A stretch of 64,000 nucleotides of DNA from Streptomyces sp. WAC08241 (GCA_007858575.1 CP042279.1:3100001-3164000); one strand, 5' to 3'; positions 1 to 13,289 are shown, counted from the first letter of the stretch. The notes: generated from the sequence alone by a model not told the origin. Translations and numbers: made by a program.

Positions 1-42
1 GGAGCCGTCGTCGACCTCCTGCGCCCCGGCCCCGGTTCCTGA
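1..42 (+). CDS. 3' end of an unidentified upstream gene
   Basis: Frame 1 is open from the first base and ends at a TGA, giving a 13-residue tail (GAVVDLLRPGPGS). It converges on the next gene, whose stop is 18 bp away. The tail is too short to identify; the frame is inferred only from openness and G/C-rich third positions. Confidence 0.4.
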   Translation, partial: GAVVDLLRPGPGS

Positions 43-60
43 ATCGGGGCGGACGGCCCG

Positions 61-614
61 TCAGCCCTCCCGGGTCATCTCCACCAGCTTGAGGACCGTA
101 TTCCAGTTGCGGGCGGTGACCACGAGCCCCGGGGAGAGGGACGGCCGGGAGACGACCTCCCCAGCCGGGACCTGCCGAGGCCCTCGGGGACGTAGAGGTA
201 GAGGACCCGGTCGCCGAGGGCGAAGGCCTCCGGGCGGTAGGCCTCCCGGTCGATCGCGGCGAAGCGTCCGGCGTCGGGAGGGCCGGAGAAGTAGAGGGCG
301 TGGAGCTGCCTGCCCTCCAGTTCCGCGGCGGGGAACGGGCAGGCGTCGGCGACGGCGGCGAGATAGGCGCCGTCCCGGACGAGGCAGTCCACGCGGAACC
401 CGAACCGGCCCTCGATCGCGTCTTCGAGCGCGGTCGCGAGTTCGCCCTCGGAGGCATCCGCGCCGGTGGTGAAGACGGCGTTCCCGCTCTGGAGGTGGGT
501 GCGGACGTTCCGGTGACCGAGGCCTTCCAGGAGGGAACGGAGCTCCGCCATGGGGACCTTCCGGTGCCCGCTCACGTTGATGCCGCGCAGCAGGGCCGCG
601 TACGTCTGCGTCAT
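61..614 (-). CDS. DUF1697 family protein (frameshifted)
   Basis: Small cytoplasmic protein of the DUF1697 family (function unknown). The N-terminus carries the family signature TYAALLRGINVSG, followed by a KVPMAEL segment and the LQSGNAVF strand. The frame breaks near position 170: adding one G to a GGGG run restores the C-terminus (EVVSRPSL, then TARNWNTVLKLVEM) and a TGA at 61-63. ATG at 614 places the start just before the domain; a GTG at 638 is possible. No ribosome binding site is convincing for either. About 184 residues, normal for the family. Confidence 0.8.
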
Positions 615-777
615 GGGGTCACTGTAGGGCGCGGACACGGGCGGGCCACCGCGCCTCGTGGGGGCGGCACGGTGGCCGGTTCGAACACTGTCCGATGGAG
701 CGGGGCGGGAGAAGGCCCTTCACCCTACCGTGACTTTTTCAACAAGGTTTCGTAAGGGCGGGCTCCCCTCGAACCGT

Positions 778-2087
778 TCATTTGCGCTGATAGCGGGCGA
801 GCACCCGGTTGCCGTCCTCGACCAGGCGTCTGCGCAGTTCGGCCTCGTCGATGGCGCCGCTGTAGTACTCCTGGAAGGCCGGCGTCGCCACCTTGTCCTT
901 CCACTCCGGGTACCCCCGCACGGACTGCGCGGGCGCGGGGAGCAGCCGCCCGGCCACGGCGGCCCCGGTCGCCCAGCCGTCCTCGGGCGTGTGCAGGAGG
1001 GGTCCGCGAGTGCCGTCGTGCCGACCGGCAGCATCCAGTCCCGCGCGCGAGCCGCACCATGTTCTCCGGGCGCAGGAAGAAGTCGAGGAAGGCCGCCGCC
1101 TCCTTCTTGTACGGGCTGTCCTCGGCGATCGACAGGGTCTGCGGGGAGACGCCCTGGGCGAGCCCGGCGCTCCCGGCGGGGGCGGGCAGCACGGTCCACG
1201 CGAAGCCCTCGGGCGCCTGCTGGACGATCTGCTGCCGGTAGGCGAAGCCGAGCGGGACCATGGCGTACTTGCCGGCGAAGAAGCCGGGCAGGGTGTCCGA
1301 ACCCCGCTGCCCAGCGTGGTGCGCGGGGCGGTGCGGTCCTCGACGACCTGGGCGCGGACGGTGGCGGGGACGACGGCGTCGGCCTCGGTGAAGCCGACGG
1401 TCACCCGGCCGTCCGCGCCCCGGTGGAAGAGCCGGCCGCCCGCCGAGAGGCCCAGGTTGAGGCTGACGGAGACCGGCTCCTTGAGCGGCCAGGCGACGGC
1501 GTACCGGCCGGGCCCCATGCTCCGGGTGAGGTCCCGGGCGACCTGCCGGAACTCGCTCCAGGTCCAGGGCTTCTCCGGGGTGGGCATCCGGACGCCGGAG
1601 GCCTCCAGGAGCTTCCGGTTGGCGAGGATCACCCGGGGTTCCTGGAGGAACGGCACGCCGTAGACCCCCTCGCCGAAGGTGGCGGTCTCCCAGCTCCGGG
1701 CGGGTATGTCGGCGCGCAGCCGCGCGGACAGCAGGGGCGCAGGTCGGCGAGGTGGCCGCCGTGGGCGAAGTCGGCCAGGTCGTCGGAGGCGTCGTGGACG
1801 ATGTCGGGCGCCTCGCCGCCCTCGAAGGAGGTGAGGAGCTGGTCGTGGACGGAGTCCCAGCTTCCCTGCACGTACTCGACCTGGACGCCGGGATGGGTGG
1901 CGTTCCACTCCTCCACCAGCCGCCGGTTGGCGTCGACGGACTCCTTCTGCCAGGCGAGGGACTGGAAGCGGAGCCGCACGACCCCGTCGTCGGGACGGTC
2001 GTCCCCGGCGGCGCAGCCGCTCAGGAGCAGGAGGAGGACGGCGAGGAACACGGGGAGAGACCTGAGGAACGCGGGGAGACGCCTCAT
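778..2087 (-). CDS. Sugar ABC transporter substrate-binding lipoprotein (frameshifted)
   Basis: Extracytoplasmic binding protein of a carbohydrate ABC importer (MalE/UgpB type). The first 25 residues are a lipoprotein signal peptide with a long Leu stretch and the lipobox LLSGC. The mature part shows typical segments (EEWNATHPGVQVEYVQGSW, APDIVHDASDDLADFA, ILANRKLLEASGV, PEKPWTWSEF). It is read from three frames with breaks near 1740, 1300 and 1045. The ATG at 2087 overlaps the stop of the upstream permease by 4 bp, so the three transporter genes form a translationally coupled operon. No ATPase gene lies here; a shared MsiK-type ATPase elsewhere is the usual arrangement in Streptomyces. Substrate unknown. 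Confidence 0.82.
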
Positions 2088-2924
2088 GACTTCACCGCCC
2101 CGGCCAGCGTCCCGCCGGTGATCCGTCTCTGGAGGACGGCGAAGACGACGAGGGACGGCAGGGTCGCGAGGAAGGCCGCGGCGGCGAGGGCCCCAGGTCC
2201 GCGACGCCCTCGGCGCCGAGGAAGTGGGTGAGGACCACCGGCAGGGTCTGCTTCTCGGGGGTCTTGAGCAGGACGAGCGCGAAGAAGAACTCGTTCCAGG
2301 CGGTGACGAAGGCGAAGAGGGCCGTGGCGACGACCCCGGGGGCGAGCAGCGGGGCGGTGACCGAGACGAGGGTGCGGAGCCGGCCGGCGCCGTCGACGGC
2401 CGCCGCCTCCTCCAGTTCGGCCGGGACCGCCCGGACGTATCCGATCAGCATCCAGAGGGCGAAGGGCAGCGACCAGACCACGTAGACCAGGACGAGCCCG
2501 AACACGCTGTTGATCAGGTGCAGGTTCTTGAGGATCAGGAAGAGCGGGATGATCACCAGGACGAAGGGGAAGGCCTGGCTGATCACCACCCAGCCGGTGG
2601 CGGCGCCGGAGAGCCGTCCCCGGTGGCGGGCCGTCGCGTAGGCGAGCGGGTGGCGAGGGCCACCGCGATCAGGGCGGCGGCGACCGCGGCGACCAGGCTG
2701 TTCGCGGCGGCCCGGAGCAGCGGCTGCTCGTCGAAGGCCTGCCGGAAGTTGTCGAGGGTGGGCTTCTCCGGGATCCAGGTCGGGTGGAGCGAGGCCAGCT
2801 CGGGCGCGGGCTTGAAGGCGGTGGAGACCAGCCAGAGGAAGGGGAGGGCGAGGAAGGCCAGGTAGGCGAGGAGGGCGAGGTACTGGCCCGCCCTGGCCGC
2901 CCTGCCGGTCCGGAAGGCGCTCAC
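2084..2924 (-). CDS. Carbohydrate ABC transporter permease, MalG type (frameshifted)
   Basis: Inner-membrane permease of the same importer. It begins with a TM segment (YLALLAYLAFLALPFLWLV) and contains a TM segment around FPFVLVIIPLFLIL and the EAA loop (ELEEAAAVDGAGRLRTL) that docks on the ATPase. Breaks near 2650 and 2200 are needed to join the frames. GTG start at 2924 overlaps the stop of the preceding permease by 4 bp, and its own TGA overlaps the ATG of the binding protein. Length about 280 residues, normal for MalG-type subunits. Confidence 0.85.
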
Positions 2925-3861
2925 CGGTCCTGGTCCCCTTCAGTCGGCGCACGAGGGAGAGGGCGACGAACACGGAGACGGCGGCGACCATCACGCAGCC
3001 CATCGCGGCGGCGTAGCCGAACTGGCCGTAGCGGAAGGCCTCTTCGTAGGCGAAGAGCATGGGGAGCCGGGTCCGGCTGCCCGGCCCGCCGCTGGTCAGC
3101 ACGTACACCAGGGCGAAGGAGTTGAAGTTCCAGATGAGGTTGAGGGCGGTGATGGCGAGGGCCACCAGCGCAGCGCGGGCCAGGTGACGGTGCGGAAGCG
3201 GCGCCAGGCCCCGGCGCCGTCGAGGGCGGCGGCCTCGTGGAGTTCGCGCGGGGTGTTCTGGAGTCCGGCGAGCAGGGCGACGGTGGTCTGGGGCATGCCG
3301 GCCCAGACGCCGACGACGATGACGGCCGGGAGGGCGGTGGCGAGCCCGGAGAGCCAGTCGTGGCCCTGGCCGAGCCCGAGGTCCCGGAGGGTCTCGTTGA
3401 GGATGCCGGCGTCCGGGTGGTAGACGAGCCGCCACATGATGCCGACGACGACCTCGGGCATGGCCCAGGGGACGATGGCGAGCGCCCGGGCCAGCCAGCG
3501 GAACCGGAGCTTCTGGTCGAGGAGGAGGGCGAGGCCGAGGGCGAGCAGGAACTGGGGACGGTGACCCCGACGGCCCAGACCAGGCCGATGCGGAACGACT
3601 CCCAGAAGAGGCCGTCGTGCAGCAGGTCCTGGAAGTTGAGGGTGCCGACCCAGCGGGTGGGCTGCGTGCGGCCGGACTGGGCGTCGGTGAAGGCGAGGGC
3701 GAGGCCGTAGAGGAGCGGGCCGACGCTGAGGACGAGGATCGGCAGGAGCGCCGGGAGCACCAGGAACCAGGCGCCGAAGTCGGGCCCGCGCGGCCGTGCC
3801 CTGAGGCGGCGCGCGGTGCGCGCGCTCGGTCCGGCCGCTTCGTGACGGTCGTCGACCCCAT
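2921..3861 (-). CDS. Carbohydrate ABC transporter permease, MalF type (frameshifted)
   Basis: First gene of the importer operon. TM segments include FLVLPALLPILVLSVGPLLY; the EAA loop reads ELHEAAALDGAGAWRRFRTV; near the end comes the typical LTSGGPGSRT segment. Several frames must be joined (breaks near 3790, 3560, 3170 and 2943); at 2943, GGGG to GGGGG yields the ending KGDQDR and a TGA overlapping the next GTG. ATG at 3861 starts a basic leader. The 223 bp upstream separate it from the divergent phosphotransferase gene and should hold both promoters; I saw no clear operator. Confidence 0.83.
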
Positions 3862-4084
3862 GGCCCCTCCCCCTTCCATCCGCTCTTCCCTCCATTCCCC
3901 GGCTCGCCCGGGACCGTCCGCTCCGGTCCGTCGGTCTACCCCTGCCCGCTGCCGTCGCCGCGCGAACCCCGAGGGAACCCGGAGGGGACCCCGAACGAAC
4001 CCCGCCGCGCCGCCGGGGCGATCTCCGGGGCGGGCCGGCCGGATGCGAGACTTCGACGCGAACGCACAGGTGAGGGAGAGGTCG

Positions 4085-4939
4085 ATGGACGAGGCGCGGG
4101 CACGGGAGGTCCTGGACGGGGCGGGGCTGCCGGCCGGGGAGGCCGAGCTCCTCGCGTTCGGCGAGAACGCGGTCTTCGCCGTGGGCGGCCTGGTGGTGAA
4201 GGTCGGCCGGGACGCCGAGCTGCTCGGGCGGGCGGAGCGCGAGCTGGCGCTCGCCGCCTGGCTCGCAGAGGCCGGTGTCCCGGCCGTGCGGGCGGCGGAG
4301 GAGGAGCCCCGGCTCGTGGCGGGCCACCCGGTCACCCTCTGGCACCGGCTGCCCGCGGCGGTCCGGCCGCCCGAGCCCCGGGACCTCGCCCCGCTGCTGC
4401 GGCGGGTCCACGCCTGCCGGAGCCGGAGGGCTTCGCGCTCCCCCGCCGCGAGCTGCTCGGCGGCGTCGAGCGGTGGCTGCGGCTCGCGGGGGACGCGATC
4501 GACCCGGCGGACGCGGCCTTCCTGCGCGAGCGGCGCGACTCTTCGCCCCGGCGGCGGCCGCCCTGACCCCGCGTCTGGCGCCGGGCCCGATCCACGGGGA
4601 CGCCCTGCCCCGGAACGTCCACGTCGGTCCGGACGGTCCGGTCCTGGTCGACCTGGAGACCTTCTCCTCGGACCTGCGCGAGCACGACCTCGTCGTCCTG
4701 GCGCTCTCCCGCGACCGGTACGGCCTCGACCCGGCCGCGTACGACGCCTTCACCGGGGCGTACGGCTGGGACGTCCGGGAGTGGAGGGGTGCGCGGTGCT
4801 GCGCGGGGCGCGGGAGACCGCGAGCTGCGCGTGGGTGGCCCAGCACGCGCCGACGAACCCGAAGGCCCTGGCCGAGTTCGAGCGCCGGGTGGCCTCGCTG
4901 CGGGACGGCGACCCCGAGGTGCGCTGGTACCCGTTCTGA
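4085..4939 (+). CDS. Aminoglycoside phosphotransferase-like (APH) family protein (frameshifted)
   Basis: Predicted small-molecule kinase of the APH/choline kinase fold. The N-lobe has the hydrophobic FAVGGLVVKVG strand with the ATP-binding Lys. The catalytic loop is HGDALPRNVHV (HGD plus Asn) and the metal-binding Asp lies in LVDLETF. Breaks near 4420, 4540 and 4790. ATG at 4085 follows GAGGGAGAGG at good spacing, preferred over ATG at 4043. The enzyme has the general Streptomyces APH-family look and no features specific to a resistance enzyme, so the substrate is unknown. The last codons lie in a tandem repeat. Confidence 0.78.
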   Translation: MDEARAREVLDGAGLPAGEAELLAFGENAVFAVGGLVVKVGRDAELLGRAERELALAAWLAEAGVPAVRAAEEEPRLVAGHPVTLWHRLPAAVRPPEPRDLAPLLRRVHACRSRRASRSPAASCSAASSGGCGSRGTRSTRRTRPSCASGATLRPGGGRPDPASGAGPDPRGRPAPERPRRSGRSGPGRPGDLLLGPARARPRRPGALPRPVRPRPGRVRRLHRGVRLGRPGVEGCAVLRGARETASCAWVAQHAPTNPKALAEFERRVASLRDGDPEVRWYPF

Positions 4940-5027
4940 GTCACGCCCGTTCCGAGCCACGCCCGTTCCAAGCCACGCCCGTTCCGAGGCACACCCGTTC
5001 CGAGGCGCACCCGTTCCGGAGCCCGCC
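4932..5027 (+). repeat. Six tandem copies of a 16-bp unit over the 3' end of the APH gene
   Basis: Units start at 4932, 4948, 4964, 4980, 4996 and 5012 and follow the pattern CGTTCCGAGCCACGCC with 1-5 changes each. The first copy contains the APH stop codon (TTC TGA); later copies have CGAG in place of TGAG and run into the spacer before the hydrolase. Confidence 0.9.
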
Positions 5028-5095
5028 CGTCCTGACGGCCCGTCCGCTCTGCCATCATGATCCCGTCGAACCGGTCTTCGGAACGGGGTGTTGTG

Positions 5096-5921
5096 ATGCG
5101 GGTGGAGCTGTCGGACGTCACGCTGGACGTCGAGGTGAGCGGCGAGGGCCGGTCGTCCTGCTGGTGCACGGCTTCCCCGACAGCCATCACCTGTGGCGCC
5201 ACCAGGTCCCGGCCCTGACCTCGGCGGGCTTCCGGTGCGTGGCCCCCACGCTGCGGGGCTTCGGCGCGTCGGACCGGCCCGAGGGCGGTCCGGAGGCGTA
5301 CCACCCGGCGAAGCACGTCGGCGACCTGCTCGAACTCCTCGCCCGACTGGACGTCGACCGGTTCCACCTGGTCGGCCACGACTGGGGCTCGGGCGTGGCC
5401 CAGGGCCTCGCCCACGCGGTGACGGACCGGGTGCGGAGCCTGAGCCTGCTGTCGGTGGGACACCTGACGGCGAACCTGGAGGCGGGCTGGGAGCAGCGGC
5501 AGCGCTCCTGGTACATGCTGCTGTTCCAGCTCGCCGGGGTGGCCGAGGACTGGCTCGCTCGGGACGACTTCGCCCAGCTCCGCGAGATGCTGGCCGAACA
5601 CCCGGACGCGGAGTCCGTGATCGAGCGCTGCGCGCGCCGGGGCGCTGACGGCCGCCCTGAACGTCTACCGGGCGGGGCTGCCGCCGGAGGTCCTGTTCGG
5701 CGCGGACCGGTCGGCGCCGCCGCTTCCGGAGGCCGTTCCGGTGATGGGCGTCTGGTCGACGGGCGACCGCTTCCTGACCGAGCGCTCGATGTCCCGTACG
5801 GGTGAGCACGTCGCCGGGAGCTGGCGCTACGAGCGGGTCGAGGAGGCGGGGCACTGGCTCCAGCCTCGACCGGCCGGAGAAGATCAACGAGCTGCTGCTC
5901 TCCTTCCTGAAGGAGAACTGA
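5096..5921 (+). CDS. Alpha/beta hydrolase, epoxide hydrolase-like (frameshifted)
   Basis: Cytoplasmic alpha/beta-hydrolase. Visible elements in order: the oxyanion-hole motif LVHGFPDSHHLW, the RGFGASDRP loop, the nucleophile elbow GHDWGS with Asp in the nucleophile position as in epoxide hydrolases and dehalogenases, and the catalytic His in AGHWLQ near the end. Breaks near 5150, 5640 and 5870, each repaired by one base. ATG at 5096 lies 168 bp after the APH gene. The substrate cannot be told from sequence. Confidence 0.82.
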
Positions 5922-5947
5922 CCGCGGGGGCCCCGGCCCGGAGGGGA

Positions 5948-6672
5948 CTAGCGCGTCGGCACGGCCGCGTCGCGCAGGGGCCACGCCGTGTCGACGACCG
6001 CCTCCGCGTTCCCCTTGCGGCGCAGGAAGGCCTGGAAGTCCTCAGCCCAGGCGCGGTACCAGTCGATCTGACGCGCGTGGAGCTCGGCCGGGTCGAGGTC
6101 GGCCACCCGGCGGTGCCGCTCGGCTATCGCGACGGCGACCCGCACGGCGGCGAGCGCGTCGGCCGCGGCCTCGTGGGCGGCTTCGAGGACGACGCCGTAC
6201 TCGCCGCAGACCGCCTCCAGGGTCCGCTTGCCGCGCCGGTAGCGGTCGACGGCGCGGTCGATGGTGTACGGGTCGACGACCGGGCCGATCCCGGTCCCGC
6301 CGAGCCGCTCCTCCATCGGGGCCAGCCCGTGGCGGCGCAGCTCGGCGGCGAGGAGGGTGAGGTCGAAGGAGGCGTTGTACGCCACGACCGGGACGCCGTC
6401 CTCCCAGTACTCCGCGAGGGCCTTCGCGATCTGTCGGCCACCTCGCGCACCGGCCGGCCCTCGGCCGTCGCGCGCTCGGTGGTGATGCCGTGGATCGCGG
6501 CGGCCTGGTCCGGGATGTCGACCCCGGGGTCGGCGAGCCAGTCGCGCCGCCGTGCGACGTCTCCCCCGCCGTCGACCTCCACGATCGAGGCCGTCACGAT
6601 GCGGGCCTCCAGCGGATCGGTGCCGGTCGTCTCCAGATCGAAGCCGACCAGCGTCTCGCCGTGCCAAGCCAT
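5948..6672 (-). CDS. DnaQ-like 3'-5' exonuclease (frameshifted)
   Basis: DEDDh-type exonuclease of about 240 residues, like stand-alone epsilon-type or oligoribonuclease-like enzymes. ExoI motif FDLETTGTDP is at residues 11-20, ExoII is YNASFDLTLL, and ExoIII is HEAAADALAA (H-x4-D), giving the complete DEDDh set. A break near 6435 is repaired by one C. ATG at 6672 follows AAGGAGGA. It converges with the hydrolase (stops 27 bp apart). Probably a repair or RNA-processing nuclease; the exact role is unknown. Confidence 0.88.
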
Positions 6673-6758
6673 CGGGTCCTCCTTACGTGATCTCCCCCGT
6701 GGTACGACCACCCTCGCACGCGACACTGACAACCGCCCCGGGTCCCCTTCCCCGGAGC

Positions 6759-8079
6759 TCAGGAGACGGGCCGGGAGTCGAGCCAGACCGATTCGAACTC
6801 CTCGCGGTACGTCTCGAACAGTCCGTGGTCCTCGTCGCCGGCCGGCCGGCCGTGGCGGACCACGTTCCGGCCGCCGCCGCGCAGCACCAGGACCGGGGCC
6901 TCCATGCCCCGGGCGCGGCGCAGGTAGGACTGGACGACGCCGACCCCGTCGGGGCCGTCGCCGTCCACCAGGTAGGCGGTGAAGCGGGGGTCTCGTCGAA
7001 GACGTGGATCTGGAAGGCACCCGGGTCGCGGAGCTTGGAGCGGACCCGGCGCATGTGCAGGATGTTCATCTCGACCGAGCGGCTCAGTTCGCCCTTCTTG
7101 AGGCCGAGTTCCCGTTCGCGCCGCTTGACGGCGCTGCTGGCGGGGTTGAGGAAGAGGAGCCGGGTCCGGCAGCCGGACTCGGCCAGGCGCACCATGCGGC
7201 GCCCGGAGAAGTTCTGCACGAGCAGGTTCAGGCCTATGCCGGTGGCGTCGAGGCGGCGGGCGCCGCCGAAGAGGTCCTCGGCGGGCAGTTGCCGCTGGAG
7301 CCGGACCCGGTCGGGGTGGACCTGCACCACGTCCGCGTACCGGTCGCCGACGAGGTCCTCGACGGCGTCCACGGGCAGCCGGTCGGCGGACGGGACCCCG
7401 GCCCCGCTGCCGAGGACCTCCAGGATGCGGGCGGAGGCGCGTTCGGACTGGGCGAGGACGGTCAGCGAGAGGGCGCGGTTGCGGGAGACCACGTTGCGCG
7501 TGACCTCCAGCTCGTCGAGGGCGAGCTCGACCTCGCGCCGGTCGTCGAAGTAGGGCTCGAAGCAGGGCCAGTGCTGCACCATCAGCTCGCGGAGCTGCGG
7601 GAGGGTGAGGAAGCTCAGCACGTTGTCGTCGGCCGGGTCGAGGAGGTAGCCCTTGCGCCGCGAGACCTCGCGCACGGCGACCGCGCGCTGCACCCACTCC
7701 TGGCCGGCCGGTCCGGCGGCGGCGACCACCCACTCCTCGCCGTGGACCGGTTCGTAGATGGGCCGCAGGACGGCGGCGACGACGGCCCGCAGGCGCTGTT
7801 CGACGAGATTCAGCCAGATGTAGGCACGGCCGGCGCGCTGGGCCCGAGTCCGGACCTCGCTCCAGGCCTCGGCGTCCCAGTCGAGCTCGGCCCCTATCTC
7901 GACCGGCCTGGTCACGGCGACCGTGCCGGGCGGCGCACCGGTCCCCGAGGGCGTGCCCGCGCCCGGCGGCACGCCGGCCCCCGGGGTGCGGCCGCTCCGG
8001 GCGGCGCCTCGGCGGGGCCGCCCGGTCCCCCGTCCCGACCCGCGTCCCCTGGGGGCAGCTCCAGACCTCCCGAGCTCAC
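6759..8079 (-). CDS. SAV2148 family HEPN domain-containing protein (frameshifted)
   Basis: Conserved Streptomyces protein known as the SAV2148 family with a HEPN domain; no established function. The start SSGGLELPPGD (GTG at 8079) is followed by a Gly/Pro/Ala-rich linker, then the conserved core from VTRPVEIGAELDWDAEAW through FSGRRMVRLAESG and KKGELSRSVEMNILHM, ending ESVWLDSRPVS. Breaks occur in the linker near 7990 and near 6985. About 440 residues. It is divergent from glgX, with 477 bp between the starts. Confidence 0.8.
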
Positions 8080-8556
8080 CCGCGCACCGCCTTCTGCCCT
8101 GGACACTCGTTTCGACCACTCCGGCAACGATCAAGAAAGGGTACTCCGGGAGCGGGAGGCGGTGCAGCAGGATCGGCAGGCTCCTTCCTCAACTGCCCAG
8201 CCGGAAGAGCCTGTTCCGCGGGGCGAGATCGGGTGGAGTGAGCGGATTCATAGCGGTTGCGCCCCCGGGTGCCGGCGGGGCCCGCGGGCGGCTCGGCGCC
8301 GGTCGGCGGCACCCGCGCGGGGCGGTGCGGCGGAACCCGATGTTGACCCCGGAGGCGGTCCGTCCGGAGTCTCCCGGGTTGTCCGTTCCCCCGGGTGGCG
8401 GGATGTCATTTCGTACACATTTCCTCCCCGTCCCCCGCACGGTCGGGGGTCACCCGGCAGGACCGGGCGAAGTCCTGGGAACTCGCGCCTCTTTCGGGCA
8501 GGATCTGGCCGAAGACCATCCAGAGGAACCCGGACAGAAGAGGAATAGTCGTATCC
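8080..8556. other. 477-bp divergent spacer upstream of glgX
   Basis: No credible gene is seen here. The left 300 bp is very GC-rich; the right part is less so and should hold the glgX promoter. AGAAGAGGAA, 7 nt before the glgX ATG, is the probable ribosome binding site. I could not assign -35 and -10 boxes with confidence. Confidence 0.5.
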
Positions 8557-10674
<2,118 letters not shown>

Positions 10675-10677
<3 letters not shown>

Positions 10678-10751
10678 GCACCGTCTGGGCACCGCCGGAG
10701 CATCATCTGAGCACCGTCTGAGCACCGCCTGAGTTCCATCTGAGTTCCGCG
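10675..10751 (+). repeat. Seven tandem 11-bp units beginning at the glgX stop codon
   Basis: Consecutive units (consensus TGAGCACCGTC) start at 10675, 10686, 10697, 10708, 10719, 10730 and 10741. The first unit starts exactly with the TGA stop of glgX. Five of the seven keep TGA, and because 11 is not a multiple of 3 the stops fall in all three frames. Confidence 0.92.
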
Positions 10752-10760
10752 TAAGGACCA

Positions 10761-10788
10761 CGGCCCCGCCGGGCGACCGGCGGGGCCG
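10761..10788 (+). terminator. Hairpin terminator after glgX
   Basis: A perfect 12-bp stem (CGGCCCCGCCGG with its complement) and GCGA loop, followed by TTCGG. It lies directly after the 11-bp repeat block and before treY. Confidence 0.75.
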
Positions 10789-10883
10789 TTCGGCGTCATC
10801 CTTTCGGGGAATCCGAGGCGGCGGGCACGGGCGGACGCGGCGGCGATGACAGAGAAGCCCTCCAGCCGGGTACGTACGTTCGC

Positions 10884-13246
10884 ATGACCTCCTTTCCGGC
10901 CCGTTCCCCGCTCTCGCGCCTCACCGCCCTGCCGACCGCCACCTACCGGCTCCAGCTCCAGCCGGACTTCCCGTTCGCGGCCGCCGAGCGCGCCGTGCCG
11001 CACCTGGCCGGTCTCGGGGTCTCCCACCTGCACCTCTCCCCCGTCCTGGAGGCGGTGCCCGGCTCGACCCACGGCTACGACGTCACCGACCACCGGTCCG
11101 TACGGGCCGAGCTGGGCGGCGAGGAGGGGTTGCGGGCCCTGGCCGCGACCGCGCGGGCGCACGGGCTCGGCCTGGTCGTGGACCTGGTGCCCAACCACAT
11201 GGCGGCCTCGCCCGTGCACAACCACGCGCGCCGTGCTCCGTGACGGCCCCGACTCGCCGTACGCCCGCTGGTTCGACGTGGACCGGCGGGCCGGGGACGG
11301 CCGGCTGCTGCTCCCGGTGCTGCCCGCGCGGCTCCCGGAGGTACGGGACCGGTTCCGGGTCTCCGGCGGGACGCTGCGCCTGGACGGGCAGGAGTTCCCG
11401 CTGCGCCCCGGCACGGAGGGGCTGCCGCTGGACGAGCTGCTCGACGCCCAGTGGTACCGGCTCGGCTGGTGGCGGCTCGCCCGCACCGAGCTGAACTACC
11501 GGCGCTTCTTCACCGTCTCCGACCTCATCGGGGTGCGGGTGGAGGAGCCCGAGGTGTTCGAGGCCACCCACGCGAAGATCGTGGAGCTGGTCGCGGACGG
11601 GGTGGTCGAGGGGCTGCGCATCGACCACCCGGACGGCCTCGCGGACCCGCAGGGCTATCTGGAGGACCTGGCGGAGGCGACCGGCGGGCGCTGCTGGACG
11701 GTGGTGGAGAAGATCCTCACCGGTACGGAGGAGCTGCCGGCCGCCTGGCCGGTGGCGGGCACCACGGGTACGACGCGCTGCGGCGGCTCGACGGGGTGTT
11801 CACCGACCCCGTGGGCGCCGACACGCTCGCCGAGCTGTACCGGGGGTACGTCGGCAAGGCCGCCGACCGGGGCGGCCGCTGGGAGGCGACCGAGCGGCGC
11901 GCCGCGTACGAGGTGGTCGGGCACGACCTGGCCGCCGAGACGGCCGCGCTGACCCGGATCGCGGAGCGGATCTGCGCCGCCGACCCCGGCCTGCGGGACC
12001 ACGCGCCCTGGGCGCTGCGCACCGCGGTCCGGGAGCTGCTCGTCCGGGTGCCGGTCTACCGGACCTACCGGACCGGCGGCGAGGAGGTGCTGACCCCGGA
12101 GGCGGCGCGCGGCGCGAAGGCCGCGTTCGCGGTGGAGGAGGAGGCGACGGCGGTCGACCTCGTGCGGGAGCTGGCGCTCGGCCTGCGGGGCGACGGGCCC
12201 GAGCACCGGGCGTTCCGGGCCCGGTTCGCGCAGACCTCCTCGGCGCTGCGGGCCAAGTCCGTGGAGGACAGGGCCTTCTACCGGTACACGCCGCTGCTCT
12301 CGGCGAACGAGGTGGGTGGCGACGCGGGGCGCCCGGCGGTGTCGGTGGAGGAGTTCCACGCGTACTGCCTGCGGATCGCCCGGGACTGGCCGGGCACGGG
12401 CACGGTCCTGTCCACCCACGACACCAAGCGGAGCGCGGACGTGCGGGCCGCGATCGCGGTCCTCGCCCAGTGCCCGGAGGTGTGGACGGAGCTGCTCGGG
12501 GAGGTGGCGGGGTGCCCGCGCCCGACCAGCACCTGGCGTGGACGGCCTGGCAGACGGCCTTCGGCCTCGGCACGCCGGACGCGGACCGGCTCGCGCCCGC
12601 GCTCCTCAAGTCCGTGCGGGAGGCGGGGCTCAGGACCAGTTGGACCGAGCCGGACGAGGAGTACGAGCGGGCGGTGGCCGAGTTCACGGCGGCCGGGCCC
12701 GGCCGGATCCCGCTCCGGGCGGCATCGGAGGCGGCCTTCGCCCTGGAGCCGCACATCCGGGCGCACGCGTTGGGCGCGCTGCTCGCGCAGCTCACGATGC
12801 CGGGGGTGCCGGAGCTGTACCAGAACACGGAGCGGGAGTACCGGGCGCTCGTCGACCCGGACAACCGGGCCCCGTTCGCGGCCGGTCCGGACGACGACCG
12901 GACGGCCCTGGTCCGGGCGGCGCTGCGGCTGCGGCGCGAGCGCCCGGGGCCTTCGGGCCCGGCGGGACGTACGCGCCGCTGGCGGCCGAGGGCCGGCCGC
13001 CGGCCACTGCCTGGCCTTCGCCCGCGGGGGCGAGGTGGTGACGGCGGTGACCCGGCTCTCGTTGCGGCTCGCGGAGATGGGCGGCTGGCAGGACACGGAG
13101 CTGGTGCTGCCGGAGGGTCGCTGGGCCGACGTCCTGGACGGGGTGCGGGAGTTCACCGGCGGCCCGGCGACGGAGCTGAAGCTGGCGGAGCTCTTCGAGG
13201 AGCGGCCGGTGGCGCTGCTCGCGCGGATCCCGGAGGAACGGGGTGA
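10884..13246 (+). CDS. treY: Maltooligosyl trehalose synthase TreY (frameshifted)
   Basis: Converts the reducing-end alpha-1,4 bond of maltooligosaccharides to the alpha-1,1 bond of a trehalosyl end; acts before TreZ. Signature order: [15 protein letters not shown] at residues 13-27, [32 protein letters not shown], then [64 protein letters not shown]-like (here RAAI), and MPGVPELYQ. At least five breaks (near 11225, 11760, 12515, 12945, 13010) plus one at the end, where GGGG to GGGGG gives the stop TGA at 13244. About 790 residues. ATG at 10884. Confidence 0.92.
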
Positions 13247-13289
13247 CGGGGAGGAGGGCGGGGCGGCGCCCTCGCCCTCCTTCGGCGGG

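Noticed and set aside
2921-5887. 988-codon open frame on the minus strand across APH and hydrolase genes
   Set aside because: Arg/Pro/Gly-rich shadow of plus-strand genes; only its 3' part coincides with the MalF-type permease.
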